From contig JAVSML010001085.1 in NCBI GenBank assembly GCA_038503035.1, forward strand, positions 434,001-498,000: DNA of 64,000 nt, written 5' to 3'. The stretch's first letter is position 1. Every line of letters starts with the position of its first letter. Shown one piece after another: positions 46,441 to 58,839 of the stretch. The notes beneath the pieces were generated by a model. The model was not told where the DNA came from and ran no database searches. It saw only the letters and a program-made list of their open reading frames with translations. The stretch comes from Crocodylus rhombifer. Taxonomy: Eukaryota > Chordata > Crocodylia > Crocodylidae. A program made the position numbers and the translations under genes.

Positions 46441-48789
46441 AGGAATAATGATTACAGAGATCAGCAGAGTTATCTCTGTTATCTCTGGCTAGCCTATGGT
46501 GTATTGTCTCTAGTGAAAAAGTTGCCAACAGAAAACACTTTTTTTTTTTTTTTTTTTAAATTTGGCCTGCTTTTATCATGTTGATTCCATCAGGCACCTA
46601 AATTACCCAAGATGTTATCTTTTCTATTGTTATATGTTCTATTGTATGTAATGCCAATTAGTTTGGAATCTGTTGAAAGACCGCTATTCGATTTGTTTTC
46701 CTTATACAGGAGACTCCACTTAGGAGTCCAGTAGAGTTGCCTAACACAAAGCCAGTCCCAGTTTATTGCCTATTGCTTCGATTGTACCATACCCTGGTTA
46801 TCTGCAAACTGGTGCACAAACTGTTTAGGTGCATAGCATCTTCCAACCCTGCTGCTTACATATGTAAGTTAATTGTGCTCTGGGTAGTGCATACAAAATG
46901 TGATTGTCTACTTTTATTACTAATTGTCCTCTCTTTAACTGAGCCAAAAACACTGAAGGGAAAGCGTGAGAGCTTTTTTTCTCTATAGAGGTTATGCACT
47001 TAAACAAATGCACTGTATCGAAAATCCAGGGGTAATAGCCCTCTTAAATGACATCTTGTAATCTGCTCTGAATAAAGCACAGATAATGCAGAGCTGGGAC
47101 CAGATGAGAAATTGGAATGCAGATTGGTCCCTGTGACAGACTTGCTTCAGGAGGGAAACAATCTACTCAACCTTTTCCGGACACAGTTGACTTCTACTTT
47201 CAGCACAGATGCAGTAACTGACATGGTTTTGAGTATGGAGCCAAAGCTCCTCCCATTAGATGTGCTGCTTGTCCAATTAAATGTCCACCTGCTCAGGAAG
47301 GGTAACTGAGGTTGATTGGTAGTGCCCATTGGCTGATTAACCAGTGAGCCCAAAATTAGGAAGTGCATAGGGCCAAGACTAGAACCCAGCAGGAAACACA
47401 GAAGCATCCTGCTCAGATGAGAGGGTTAGCTGGCAAGTATATGGTTGTTGATGCAGGGCTGGATGCCCAGTCAGTGATCTGAATGACCTCAAACGCTGCT
47501 GCTGTTTTTTAAGAATTTCTTCTATAAAAGGAGCTACTGGCTATATTAAAACAATGAGAAAAACAATCATAGAATTAACTTGCAAAATTATTTGGTTTTG
47601 GTTAATTTTTTAGGGCTTATTTTTTAAATGTATTGTGCCATCTTACTATGTCATGAAAATTGAAATACTGCACATACCTACTGCACATGTGCAAAGTAAT
47701 TAGAGTCTAGTAAAATATACACTGAGATTCTAAGATTAATGTTATAACCAAGGCCAAAGGAGTTGTTGCTCTGAAGTTTGTCAGGTGTCTGTTAATTATG
47801 CACCAATTTGGAAGTTGTTATTACGGTGAAATAATTTAGTGATCACAATAAAATAATTTGGTATTCATGCAAATGTGCTAAGAATCCCAAGTGTTTGCAT
47901 TATTAATACATAATGGGGATGAGAAAAATAGTGAACTTTTATTTAGAGATAAATTGTATATTATAAGCAACTTAACTTTTTGCTCTTAATGGTATCATAT
48001 TTGTCTGTTTCAAGACATGCTGTGTATTGTACTTGAATCAGAAAGATTGACTTGAAATTTCTGCTGAGATTCATAAGTCTGCACATTTTTCAGTATATTC
48101 TTTGTTGGTATTTTTGGTCTGGCATTTAATATCAGAACACAGAAAGAACAGTTGGTTAACATCAGTGCTGCCCTGACCTACAGAACAAGAGCAAAAGAGT
48201 ATGATTCATATAGACTACTATTAAGCAATATGCCAAACTCTAAAATAATGAAAGAAAAACTTTCTTTTGTAAGACAAAAATCCCTATGGACCAATTTTTG
48301 TGAAGTATTACATATATGTATTTATTAACTTAGAAAGACTTGGACTTAGAATCAACGGAATTACTTGTCTGAACAAGCTTACCCATATTTAGACCCTTTT
48401 AGGATTGGGCTTTTAGTATTAATCTGGAATTAAGCATTCCAGGAAACTGTATACCACATCATTAGGCTATTGATGTATCCTTCATCAGTAGTGTCATAAA
48501 TAATGTATTGCAGCATGCTGATAGGTTCAGTGTGTATGGCATATCCACAAACAGTTCCTAAAGGGGTGGGCTTCTCCCAGTGGTAAAATGTCCCTATCTT
48601 AGGAAGTAACTTTGGAAGGCAGTTGAGGATGTTGACATGCTTTCCTACCTAAAGGAGAAAGGGAAACTGTTTATACCAACAGCATTAAGGGACTTGTTTT
48701 TTGTACCCTCTTCTTGTAATAAAGCATGTTGTTCTACTTTCTTAACTGCTTCTGGTAACCTACCAATGAAAAAACTACAGGTCGATTCA
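46441..48789. other. AT-rich intronic sequence
   Basis: One poly-T tract and no recognised gene or repeat. Confidence 0.55.
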
Positions 48790-49480
48790 GAACTTCAGTT
48801 TAGATTTTGACTGTGGTAGGCCACTTTAAGAGATCAGACAGCCCTTGAATCTGCTGGCAGGTGTGGGCCAGGGCTAACTGGGAGTCTGCTGCTCCAGGGA
48901 GCTGGAAGGTGAGACTTAAGCCTGATGGAGAGAGTCTTTTGACTCAGGAGGAGGGCTGGGCTTAGAGCAGGTATAACCTTCAGGACATGAGAAGCCTGGG
49001 AGAAAGATCTGGAACCTGCTGAGAGACTACCACCTCAGCAGTGTGGCTGCAACTCCAACAGGTCAGCTTGGAGGGTAACACCTAAAGCAGTCTAGATGTT
49101 TGAGGAAGGAACTAAGGAGAGGATGCGGTTCCTAGGGACCTAGGGTGGGGTCCAGAGCCAAGACTCAGGGGCTGATAATGTAGGACCAGTGAAGGTTCAG
49201 GAACCTCAGAGGAGGGGCTAAGTGGAAGAAAACATCAATGAAGATGCCACCTGCAAGGCATGGGGCATGGCATAGGGGAAGAACAGAGCCATGCAATTAG
49301 CCCATAAAACAGTGACCATGGACACCTGGTGGTCTTTTAAAAGCCCTGGGTACCCTCCCTCATAAAAGTAATAAACAAGTGGCAGGCAATTGAGGGGGTG
49401 ACTGCCCAGAAAGTGAGGACTGCAGAGACTGGAGGGGCTTCACAGACACCCATGGAGCGGTACCCTCCTACAGTCACAAA
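48790..49480. other. Unclassified GA-rich repeat-like stretch
   Basis: Base composition is unlike the AT-rich flanks (many GGAGG, CTGGGA and GGGCT words), with sharp changes at about 48.79 and 49.48 kb. No inverted ends, tail or conserved frame is seen. It resembles the untranslated part of a decayed LTR-type element but I cannot prove that. Confidence 0.35.
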
Positions 49481-50704
49481 CTCCAAAAGAAGAATGCATC
49501 TCTCGCTAGGTTTACTTCTTCACTAATATCCTCAAGGTCCCTCAGTGGTGTTGACCATCTCTGATTGAGACTTGTGAGACACAGCTATCTCCAGAGCCCG
49601 TTAAAATGATCTTCAGATAATCCATGGGGCTTACTATAGGGCAAGGCAAGGTGTTCTCTTTTCCCTTCTCTCCTGCACAAAAGCGCGCTGCCTTTTCAGC
49701 ACTCCTTGAAAACTAAGGATAAAATTGCAACTCTCAGATTGGTTGTTTTCCATATGTTCTCACTTCCTTCTACTTCCAGAATTCTAGGTCAACCCTTTAT
49801 TTTACTTTCAAGTGCCTTATTAAATAGTGAATTTATTTGAGCATTTACCATGATGGTACTGAAAGCTTCAGGCATCAAATATTTACGAAGGAGTTGTAAC
49901 ATAGCTAATAGCATATCAGATACACTTAGATCCCTGTAACACAAAGGTCTTTTCAGTTTTCATTGTAATGGGAAAAGGAAACTTTTTATTAGAATGGTCT
50001 TGAGATTGGCTGGTTCAAGTTGGCAAGACCATGACAAATCTAGTTCTCTCTTGCGTTTAACACAAAGTTGAATCTGCCAGTGCCTATTATCCTCAATAGT
50101 TATTGCACCCTTTCTCTGACAGGATGTAGCTAATTTAGCATTAATCAGATTCATCACATTCAGTGTCCACAATAAGGAAGATAGTTATTTAAATGCAAAA
50201 TTTGGTAATTTTCTTACACTAAACCACAACAAATTCAATAGTTCCAATTTTTCTCTACAATTTATGGGGCATCTCCATACAGAGGCGATGTAAATGTGTC
50301 ATCATGATAAATATTAATACATTACATATTAAACAAATTCACTATCTGATTTAACCATTGAAACAATATAAGTCCAGAAGCAACAGAAATGCTATTGTAG
50401 TGGGCATCAAGCATGAGTGTTTGACCTCCATCAGTTTTGACATTTTCAGTACAAAGGGCCAGATTTTCTTTGCCCAGCATTTAGGTAGTGTTCACAAAAA
50501 TATATTTGCAGTTATAATGAACATCACAGAAAAGAAAAGTTTAGAGCCTTGTGGTATTCATGGCTGCTTGCAGACATGGAAAAAAACCAAACAAAAAACA
50601 TGTTTTACTTCGAATTCGGCATGCTCCAGCACTGAGCCCAGTGCATGCCTAGAAGAGGTACGATGATCGGATCAGGGATTAAAGATATATACTTGCATGT
50701 CAGA
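49481..50704. other. Unique intronic sequence
   Basis: Nothing recognised. Confidence 0.55.
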
Positions 50705-51201
50705 TATCCAAAAAGAGTTGTTGGTCCTTAAAAAAAAAAAAAAAAAAGTATGGTTTACCATAATTATATTTTTCAGCCTAAATACAAAAATGGCATCCCT
50801 GAAGCTAAATATAATAAATATGGCAAACACATGGGGAACCCCCCCACACTCTCCAAACCTACTTTACCAGAAGCAGCAGCGTGTTAGTTTGACACCGTTC
50901 TGCAGCATCTGTATAGATAGGGTGCTTTAGTGCTGCTTTTTGGCACCAAAAAGCCCTGCTGAAGTGCCCAATTTATACAGATGCTGCAGAGCAGGGTCAA
51001 ATTAACACTTTGGTGCTTCCGGTAAAGCATGTTTCTTTTTTTTGGTGGGGGAGGCAGTTCCATGTCTGCTAGCAGCATGTGTGTGCCATATTTATTATAT
51101 TTAGCTTTAGTGATTGTCATTCTCTGTATTTAGGTTGAAAAATGTAACTATGGTAAATCATGCCTTTTATTTTGAAGCACCCACAACTTTTTGATGGAAA
51201 T
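50705..51201. mobile_element. Nearly 500-bp fold-back MITE
   Basis: Almost the whole element is an inverted repeat around about 50944. Paired blocks: TATGGTTTACCATAATTATA with its partner at 51145-51165; GCTAAATATAATAAATATGG with the exact complement at 51087-51106; CTTTACCAGAAGCAGCAGCG with a partner at 51010-51030; CTGCAGCATCTGTATAGAT with one at 50975-50993. The outer ends CCAAAAAGAGTTGTTGG and CATCAAAAAGTTGTGGG also match. TA-type sequence flanks both sides, suggesting a Tc1/mariner-like MITE. The two similar frames on opposite strands are the two arms and not genes. Confidence 0.88.
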
Positions 51202-52094
51202 ATATATCTTTAATTCCTGATTTGATCATACAAGTGATAGTTGTATACACATTATCTGTCCACATTTACCATACAGGTTTGGTAAATGAAGTTTTATGGT
51301 CTGATTTTTAAAATATGTTTCCAAATAGAGACAACTTTTGGAAGTCATCTTTTCTATGCCCTGCAGCTGTTTCTCACTGTTTTATGCTGCATCTCAACCT
51401 TATTGTTCATTGTTTTCTTTCCTTTAAATATATCACATGGTAGTATTTCAGCTCTTATATTTATCATGAAGCTTTGAATCTCCTACTTTTTTATACTCCT
51501 CTCCTGTTGCTTTTGTATTCTTTCTAAATATTTATTCTTGTTGTTTTTAATTTCTAGCCCTTCTACTTCCTGCTTGACTGCTATGCTTCAGCTTACTGTG
51601 AAATTGCTTCTGTTTTCATGTCTACCTCTTTACCCAGCTTTTCAAATAGAACTCCTATAGAGAAAATAATGGATTGATTTGTCCATGTTAACCTGATTTG
51701 GAAAAGCAACATTTCCAGGTCTTTTTGTTCTCATAATTCAGCTCTTAAGGGACTTAATTGAATTATTTTAGTATTCTGAATTTGGACTTCTTGAATTAGT
51801 TCCTGATATCATCTCTATATACATGTAATACTACATTTTAAGGCACTGGGATCATTCAGATGGTGATGTTACGTGAGAAATAATTGTGTTTTCTTCAACA
51901 AAAGGTTCTTCAGCCATATAACTAAAAAGAGAAGGAAAGAAGAGGGGCCACTGTGCAGTGAGGCTGGAAATTGAAAATAGTTTGTTTGGCCCTGAAACCA
52001 AGTTAAGACATTACCTCAGGGTTCAGTAAGAATGATAATGGTGAACATGAAGGAAAGACATGATTACTAGTAGGAATGATGGTGTGGAAGTGGA
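51202..52094. other. Unique intronic sequence
   Basis: T-rich, nothing recognised. Confidence 0.55.
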
Positions 52095-53035
52095 AATTAT
52101 GAAAACTGAGATAAACCAAAAGTCAAATGCCATACCGTGCTCAAATCGAGGACCAGATAATCTCTATCCCAAGATTCTGAAACAATTGGCATAAGAAGTT
52201 GTTGGCCCCTTAGATTCCATAGTTTTTTATGCTGATCTTTTAATAATCTACAAAGTCTGGGAAGGTATTGTATAACTAGAAAATTGTAAAAGTAGTACTT
52301 GTAAGATGAAGAAAGGAAAGTAAACCAAGCCACTATATGTTCATTGGTCAGACTTCAATGGTATGCAGTGGTTTAGAATTAATTTTGAAAGAAAGGATAA
52401 TAAAAGACATAAGGATGAATGGGATAAAATATAACCTGATCATACCAGATGCTGCAGTGTTGTTTAAAATTACTCTGAGAGGCAAGGTAAATTAGCCAGG
52501 ACTGAGTGTGGTGCTAATTATGATACCTGATCTAGTTTATGTCTACATAGCATTGCGTAGTGGACTACATGTCAGTGTTGGAGGAGGCAATCAATGACTG
52601 TGTTAACCCCCCACTGCTTTCCTCCTGGCCCCTTGCCCCATCACTGCATCTGGATCCAGCTTGTGAGGAACCCCATGGTCTGGATCTGTCCCAATGAGCG
52701 GGGTGAGTTTGACACCTCTGACACATCTTAAAAGTGCTTGACTTCTTATTTTACTACACAAATCAGAGTATGATACGAGATATGTTTGCTATCTATATGA
52801 GGGAGTTAAACAGCAGGGAAGGAAAATAACTATTTAAGCTAATAGACAATGTTAGCACCAAAATAAATGAGTAAATTTTTTCAGTAGGGTGGTTTGGAAT
52901 AAAAGCCTAATATTGATCCTAGATGAAAAGTATTGTATGTTTATGAGAAGCATTATATTATGTGTTTGCCTGTAATAGCAGAGGACTGGACTTGATGACC
53001 CAGCAGATGCCTTCCATTCCTACGTTCTTACAAGA
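52095..53035 (+). mobile_element. Very old CR1/L3-type LINE fragment, interrupted
   Basis: The + strand has a decayed stretch encoding GPDNLYPKILKQLA-like sequence at about 52150, then CR1-type sequence corresponding to the GNYRP/LTSxVCKVLE region (GACTTCAATGGTATGCAGTG near 52350). A CR1-type 3' end (GGACTTGATGACCCAGCAGA and TTCCATTCCTACG) lies at 52985-53030. Many indels are present. It is the oldest-looking LINE here, and a hAT-like insertion lies inside at 52573-52720. Confidence 0.72.
52573..52720. mobile_element. hAT-like insertion in the old LINE
   Basis: The right end GAGTTTGACACCTCTG is a typical reptile/bird hAT terminus. The left end is less clear (CAGTGTTGG). The flanks CTACATGT and ACACATCT match at 5 of 8 bases, as expected for an aged 8-bp target duplication. 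No coding sequence. Confidence 0.5.
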
Positions 53036-53559
53036 CATTTACTTTTGCAGATCTTTTTGCTTGGAACTCAAGGATTTCACTGGTCAACCCAAGTAGAAAT
53101 GCTTGATGACAAATGCTCTGACAGAAGACGGTTGCCTTGACTTACAATATACATACAGTACTTTCTTCTTTCTTTTCTCGCTGTTAGTTACTCATTGCAT
53201 TTAAACGGCCCAGCTTGAATTGTGTGCTGTGCTTTAGGGAACTGCTGCTGTGTATGTAAATTATCTCCGTGGTCTGTTTTTAAATCTTGCCCTGAGTAAA
53301 GTGTACACATCTTCTTTTTGAAAAGATTATGTTTTTATTATTAAAAACAATTAAAAAACAAGAACCATGTCTAATACTGCAAAAATTGTGGTTAACTCAG
53401 TCCTTGCACCTCACTTTTTTACAGGACATTCACTCTAGTAGAAACACTGTAATCATTAGGGGAGAGGTTCTGAAAGCATATATCATGGGCTGATGCACAT
53501 ACTGCTGAATGATTTCTTACTTTACTTGCACACAGTCAGACCCTCAACCAAGATTCTGA

Positions 53560-53632
53560 CTTGAAATCCTGGCCCCTTGGAAAGCATAGGAGTTTCCCAT
53601 TGACTTGAATGGGGTCAGAATTTCATTCCTGG
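53560..53632. repeat. Small palindromic interspersed repeat
   Basis: GAAATCCTGGCCCC, then CCCATTGACTTGAATGGGGT and CAGAATTTCATTCC form a degenerate hairpin unit of a kind common in reptile and bird genomes. Family not named. Confidence 0.55.
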
Positions 53633-54911
53633 TGTTTAGCCTGATAGAAATGATTGTAGGGTATCAGGCTGCCTAAGTAGTCAGCAATTGAAATGTTAAG
53701 AAAAAATTAGAAACTTTACTGCAGTTTCCCAGTTCCAAAAAAATATTTTTGTGTAAAGTAATTCTGAATTTACTTGATTTAGTTTATGCATTCATATTTA
53801 TTTTAAAGTATTTTATATACAGCGTATATTTTAATTTTAGACCAGTATGTTTGTCATTAATAATATGGCAGAGAGATACTGTCTGTGTTTCTTGCAATGC
53901 AAAGTTGTCTGAAGAGTCTGACTGTTCATTTGCAATTGGACTCTGATGAAGGTTTTACTTTACTGCATTTAATCAAGTCAGGTTTCTTAATGCTGATAAT
54001 GAATAGCTGATAATGAATTATGCTACCACTTAGTTGTTTATCAACTAAATGATTGTCAAGGAGGCGTCCTGGAAGAGATCTTCTTTTCAACATCAAAGAT
54101 TTACAAATGTGTTAACTATCAAATAAAATAAAAATATGCTAGTAATGTCAGAAACAACTTTTGAGTGCTATTGTGATCTCATTCTGAGAACAGTATTCTC
54201 ACTGCATTAGTGCAAAAATATCCCATGCAAAGTGGTAAAGTTGTCAGTCAGCCTGTTCTTTTTGTCATTTGTTAACCTTAAAAAAGTAGTTATTTCTGAC
54301 TTTGCTTATGATCTTAACAGGCAGCATGGAGAAGCATATCCTGCTACTATCAATAATCAGAAAGGCAGCAAACAGACATCATCCTTGTGCCTGTTTAAAT
54401 TTTTTATGGTGGCACAAAACCCAAGTGAATAGACATCTTAGCCCTTTGTCATACCACAAATGCCCAAATTTGGGATTGCTATGATTCCTAGTCATAGTTT
54501 TTGTCGCATTTTCATGGCTGACATCCATTTGCTTATCTTATGCTGTTTACAATTGCCTTGATCTTTATCAATTTTGTCATTTAAAATATAGGAAAGCTCT
54601 GGGTCTGCTTCTAAACTCACATTCAGTTACATTAGGAATGATTATATTGATATCAGTGCATTTATACCAATGTCATAACTGATAGAAATCAGAAGGGAAC
54701 CAGGACTCATATCTATTCATCACTGTTACTAGTTATGAAAGAGGAAACAAGAACAGGTTGAAAGTATGATGTCACTGGAACAATGTAAGCGAATACTGCA
54801 GAGTGTACAATCAGGGCCTCAATAAAATAATACTTTTGTAGTCAAAGAAATACCATTAAATAGATTAGACAATAATAGTTCATCTCAACAATAAATCCTT
54901 TTAAAAACATG

Positions 54912-54981
54912 TAGGTGAAATTGTCACTCCACTGAGGTCAGTGGAAAGTCACTGATTACAGGGGAGACAATTTCACCCTAG
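54912..54981. repeat. 70-bp element with TAGGTGAAATTGTC inverted ends
   Basis: TAGGTGAAATTGTC at 54912-54925 and GACAATTTCACCCTA at 54965-54979 are inverted copies differing by one inserted base. Confidence 0.7.
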
Positions 54982-55183
54982 GTTAAACATTAAATGCATT
55001 TTTACCAAAGTATTTCATGCCGTTATTAAATACTCTCTCAGTGGTACTTTAATTTGCTCTGCATCATTCCAGCTTTCCTTCCAAATGAGAAACAATTTGC
55101 TGATTTTCTTTAATAATATTTTAATTATAATTGGTACCAGTTTGTATAATGTATGTGGTTTGTTTGTTTGCTTTTTCTTACAG

Positions 55184-55300
55184 ATTTCATTTCTTGCCTC
55201 GGCTTACATTAGTCGAGATCTCTCACAGGAAAGCTGCTCTGTACTGGGAGCTCTTATGCATTACCTTTATCTTTGTCAGTTCAGCTGGATGCTCATTCAG
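55184..55300 (+). CDS. ADGRV1: ADGRV1 internal exon (7TM domain, TM2 end to TM3)
   Basis: This 117-bp exon encodes 39 residues in phase 0 at both ends. It is preceded by a pyrimidine-rich tract ending in TTCTTACAG and followed by CAG/GTTAGT, so both splice sites look usable. The peptide starts ISFLASAY (end of TM2) and runs through a short first extracellular loop. The Cys at exon residue 18 is in the place of the conserved aGPCR cysteine at the top of TM3, which pairs with extracellular loop 2. The exon then continues as TM3, ending CQFSWMLIQ. Most adhesion GPCRs have a WMLxEG-type motif here; the Gln ending and the [14 protein letters not shown] string match my memory of ADGRV1. The full protein is a giant stereociliary ankle-link and photoreceptor receptor with Calx-beta repeats, lost in Usher syndrome 2C. 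That function comes from the family, not from this exon. No frameshift or stop is seen. Another adhesion GPCR is possible but less likely. Confidence 0.88.
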
Positions 55301-56543
55301 GTTAGTATCTTCCTCCCTAACTGATTCATAACTGTCTGCTTAATACCAATGGACTCATATATTTATTTAATTTCTTGATATCTGCCTCTGCAATCCAATG
55401 AAATGAAAAAACAAAGGTAGATGAACCCAACTAACCCTAGAAAGTAACACATCTAGATGAAAAGTTTCAGACCAGGGTGTATTGACGTATTCTAGAAAGT
55501 TCCATTATGATCCACTGCTACTGTGCACTTTGAAAAGTTATTCTGTAGAAGATATACTTTCAAAACATTGAAGAAGCAGCTTTTTCTAGGGCTAATGGCA
55601 TCTTAAGATGCTTTTCCTACACACGTCCATTTTGCAAATCTCTTAATGATGGAGTAATAGTATAAGCTATACTGGTTGATACTGGAATGAATGCCATATT
55701 GTACTCTAGACCCAAATGAAAATAAATGTTCATAATGGCGCAAAAAGCAAGTGTGAGGCCAAGAGCCTGCTTCACATCAGCTTGGAGTCAATACATTCAC
55801 AGACACTCTTAGAATTCTGATATGAATTGTGACGTGACATAAGCAGGTAAAACTCCTGTTGGAGTTGGCAGGTTAAATCATGCAGGTATGCTACGTGTTT
55901 AGAGGTAAGTTAATCCAAGCAGTGACCAAGCTGTGGAAGAAATTAGAGTAGGCTTTGTCATGTCTCCTTCTGCAGGTGCACACTGAGTATCAATCTGATA
56001 CATACGCTTCTGCACATATATGCTTTTGATGAGGTTTGGACACATCATGTTTACAGCATGCAGTGTCAGATATGCAGTCCCTTGACTCACATTGCTGCTT
56101 CCCCACCTCCTGCCATACTGTACAATGTCAGATGTGAGGGCCAAATTTAAAAGTGATAAAGCATGCTGTAGCCAAACCTGGGCTTTCACCTCAGTGACAC
56201 CCAAAGAGGTTTCTCCACTACCTGAGGTTCTGACGAGCATCTAGCATAAAATAGAAGAAACACCAAATGGAAAATGGAATGGAAACCAACAGAAACCCTG
56301 ACCTGATTGCTTTCCTCTGAGTTTCAGGCCAGCTCTTAGGGAGGATGCAGAGTTTAAAGTAAAGCTCTGGGTCCCCCCTGCACCTTCCCTAGCATTTGCA
56401 AGCAGCCAGATAAACAGTCTCATTTATACTCTTTTTGATTGCTGCTACTCAGTTTCACAGTAAAAAAAACCCCTAAATCTTATTAACATGTCACTCCCTG
56501 CTATGACCTCTGCAGGCTTTTCACAATCTAGATACTTTGGGCT
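55301..56543. other. Unique sequence just after the exon
   Basis: No repeat or further exon seen. The minus-strand frame at 55899-56240 has no support. Confidence 0.55.
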
Positions 56544-58495
56544 GTTTCATAGTAGGTAGGGTCAGGAGGGCCCTGAATTGATCATCTAGCCTGACCCCCT
56601 GCCACAGGCAGAAATGAATGCTGGGTTCACAAGACTCCAGACAGGTGATCATCCAACCTCCTCTTGAATTTGCCCAAGGTAGGGGCGAGGACCACTTCCC
56701 TGGGAAGTTGGTTCCAGATTTTGGCCACCCTAACTATAAAATATTGCCTTCTGAATCTCTAACCTAAACCTATTCTCTGTCAACTTATTACCATTGTTCC
56801 TTGTCGCCCCAGGTGGTGCTGGGGAGAAAAGGTCTCTACCTATTTGCTGTTGATCTCCCCTGGTGAGTTTGCTGAGGCTGAACAGGTTAAGGTCCCCCAG
56901 TCTCTCCTCATAGGGCCTGTCCTGCTGCCCTCTCACCAAGGGGGTGGCCCTCCTCTGAACCCTCTACAGGCTGGCCACATCCCTCTTGAAGTGTGACGCC
57001 CAGTACTGGAAGCAGTACTCCAACTGCGTCCTGACCAAAGTTGCAAAGAGGGGGAGAATCACCACTGTGGACTGGCTTGAGATGCATCTCTGGATGCATG
57101 ACAAGGTACAGCTGGCCTTGCTGGCTGCGGTCTGGCATTGGCAGCTCATGTTCATCTTGGAGTCAGTAGTGACTCCAAGATCCCATTCCACCTCTGTGCT
57201 TTCAAGAGGGGAACTCCCCAGCCTGTATGTATGCTGTGGATTCCTTCTCCCAAGGTGCAGCACCATGCATTTGTCTACGTTGAATCCTATCCTGTTGTCA
57301 TCTGCCCACTGTTGTAGTCTGTCTAAATCTATTTGCAGCCTATCTCTCCCTTCAAGTATGTCCACCTTGCCCCATATCCTAGTGTCATCAGCAAACCTGG
57401 ACATCATGCTTCCCACCCCCTCGTCCAAATAGCTGATGAAGATGTTAAACAGTGCAGGCCCGAGGACCAAGCCCTGGGGTACCCCGCTGCTCACATCTTG
57501 CCAGGTTGAGTACAGCCTGTCCACCACTACTCTCTGGGTGCGTCCCATCAGCCAATTTTTTACCCATCCAACTGTGTAGGCATCAATGCCACAGTCACTT
57601 AATTTCTTGATGAGGATGGGGTGAGAGACAGTGTCAAAGACTTTCTTAAAGTCTAGAAAGACTACGTCCATGGTGACACCATCATCCAAGGATTTAGTCA
57701 CCTGGTCATAAAAGGCAACCAGGTTGGTCAGGGAGGACCTGCCTTTGATGAACCCATGCTGATTGCCCCTGAGCATGATCTCCCCTGCAGGCCCCCCACA
57801 GATGTGCTCCTTGATGATTCTCTCCAAGATCTTCCTGAGCACCGAGGTGAGGCTTACAGGCCTATAGTTACCTAGGTCCTCCCTTCTTGAAAATTGGGAC
57901 CACATTAGCCGGTTTCCAATCCCCCAGCACCTAGCCAGATGACCACAAATGCTCATACAGCTGGGCCAAGGGCTCTGCAATGACCTCTGCCAGCTCCCTC
58001 AACACCCTTGGGTGGAGAGCATCTGGGCCTACAGATTTAAAAATGTCTAGCCCTTCCAGAAGATCACTAACTACATCTGCGCTGACTGAAGGCCTGACAG
58101 AGCTATTCCTGCGATTGTCCCTACTTCTGGTAGGTGGGATATCCTGGTCCCTGTTCAAGAAAACAGAGGCAAAGAAACTGTTAAAATATCAGATTTCTTG
58201 TGTGGCGTAGCCACAAGATTACCGTTTGCATCTTGCAGGGGCCCTACATTGCCTGGTGCCCTCTTCTTGCTCCCAATGTACTTGAAAGAGGACTTTTTGT
58301 TGTCCTTAATCCTGGACGCTAGCCTGAGTTCCATCTCTGCCTTGGCCTTCCTAATAGCCCTCCTACACTCACAGGCTGAGGAGTAGCTTGGTGATAGCTC
58401 CTCCCTTCCACTGGTTGTACACCCCCCTTTTAGTCCTCAGGCATTGCTGAATGCCCTTGCGGAGCCAAAGGGGTTTCTGAGCACTCTTACTGTGT
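56544..58495 (-). pseudogene. Decayed CR1 copy (RT region to 3' end)
   Basis: The minus strand carries the CR1 3' end (TTTCATAGTAGGTAGGGTCA at the low coordinate) and reverse-transcriptase remnants. The best open piece, 56964-57980, holds NYRPVSLTSVLRKILERII, QHGFIKGRSSLTNL, FLDFKKVFDTVSHP, a GVPQG block and an intact FADD. An upstream piece at 57931-58158 (GPDALHPRVLRELAEVIAEP) is in another frame. A downstream piece near 56730-56939 covers the C-terminal CR1 domain, again after frame breaks. The copy is 5'-truncated: nothing of the endonuclease domain is seen. It is older than the copy at 22.7-25.8 kb and cannot make a functional protein. Confidence 0.93.
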
Positions 58496-58839
58496 TCTGG
58501 TCATATGGCATAACAACGGATTTCAATGAGAAATTGCATTCTTTTGCCAACAGATGACTTCAGATGTCAGCCATCTCAGCTTGCTGAATTAAAGTGGTTA
58601 AATTTATTTTAGATTATTCTGGTTTCTCTTATCCTGACAGCTCCATTTCTGATAGTGCTCCATCTCCTTGAATCAACTTCTGTGTTTTGCATTGAATAAG
58701 GTGAAAATAGATTCCCCCCTGTAGCTATTTCAAGGTGCTGTCATTTGCAGGCCAAGACATCGTTTCTCTCTACATTGTAAGACTGGAAACATTTGGCCAT
58801 TGTGTCCATAAGTACTTGAAGTCTCACATGATTATCATT

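Larger units (their letters stand above)
1..55183 (+). other. ADGRV1: Inferred ADGRV1 intron upstream of the recognised exon
   Basis: I find no other defensible coding exon of the host gene in this stretch. It ends with a good acceptor at 55181-55183. The upstream neighbour should encode TM1 and most of TM2, but no splice-bounded reading frame resembling that was found by eye. The intron is therefore probably at least 55 kb here, unless a short divergent exon was missed. It is filled with the transposable elements listed separately. Confidence 0.6.

Noticed and set aside
50697..51120. Two similar frames on opposite strands at 50.7-51.1 kb
   Set aside because: They are the two arms of the fold-back element, so their resemblance comes from the inverted repeat and not from a gene.
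54301..54432. Possible exon after CTTAACAG at 54313-54320
   Set aside because: No matching donor, no similarity to ADGRV1, and a stop soon after.
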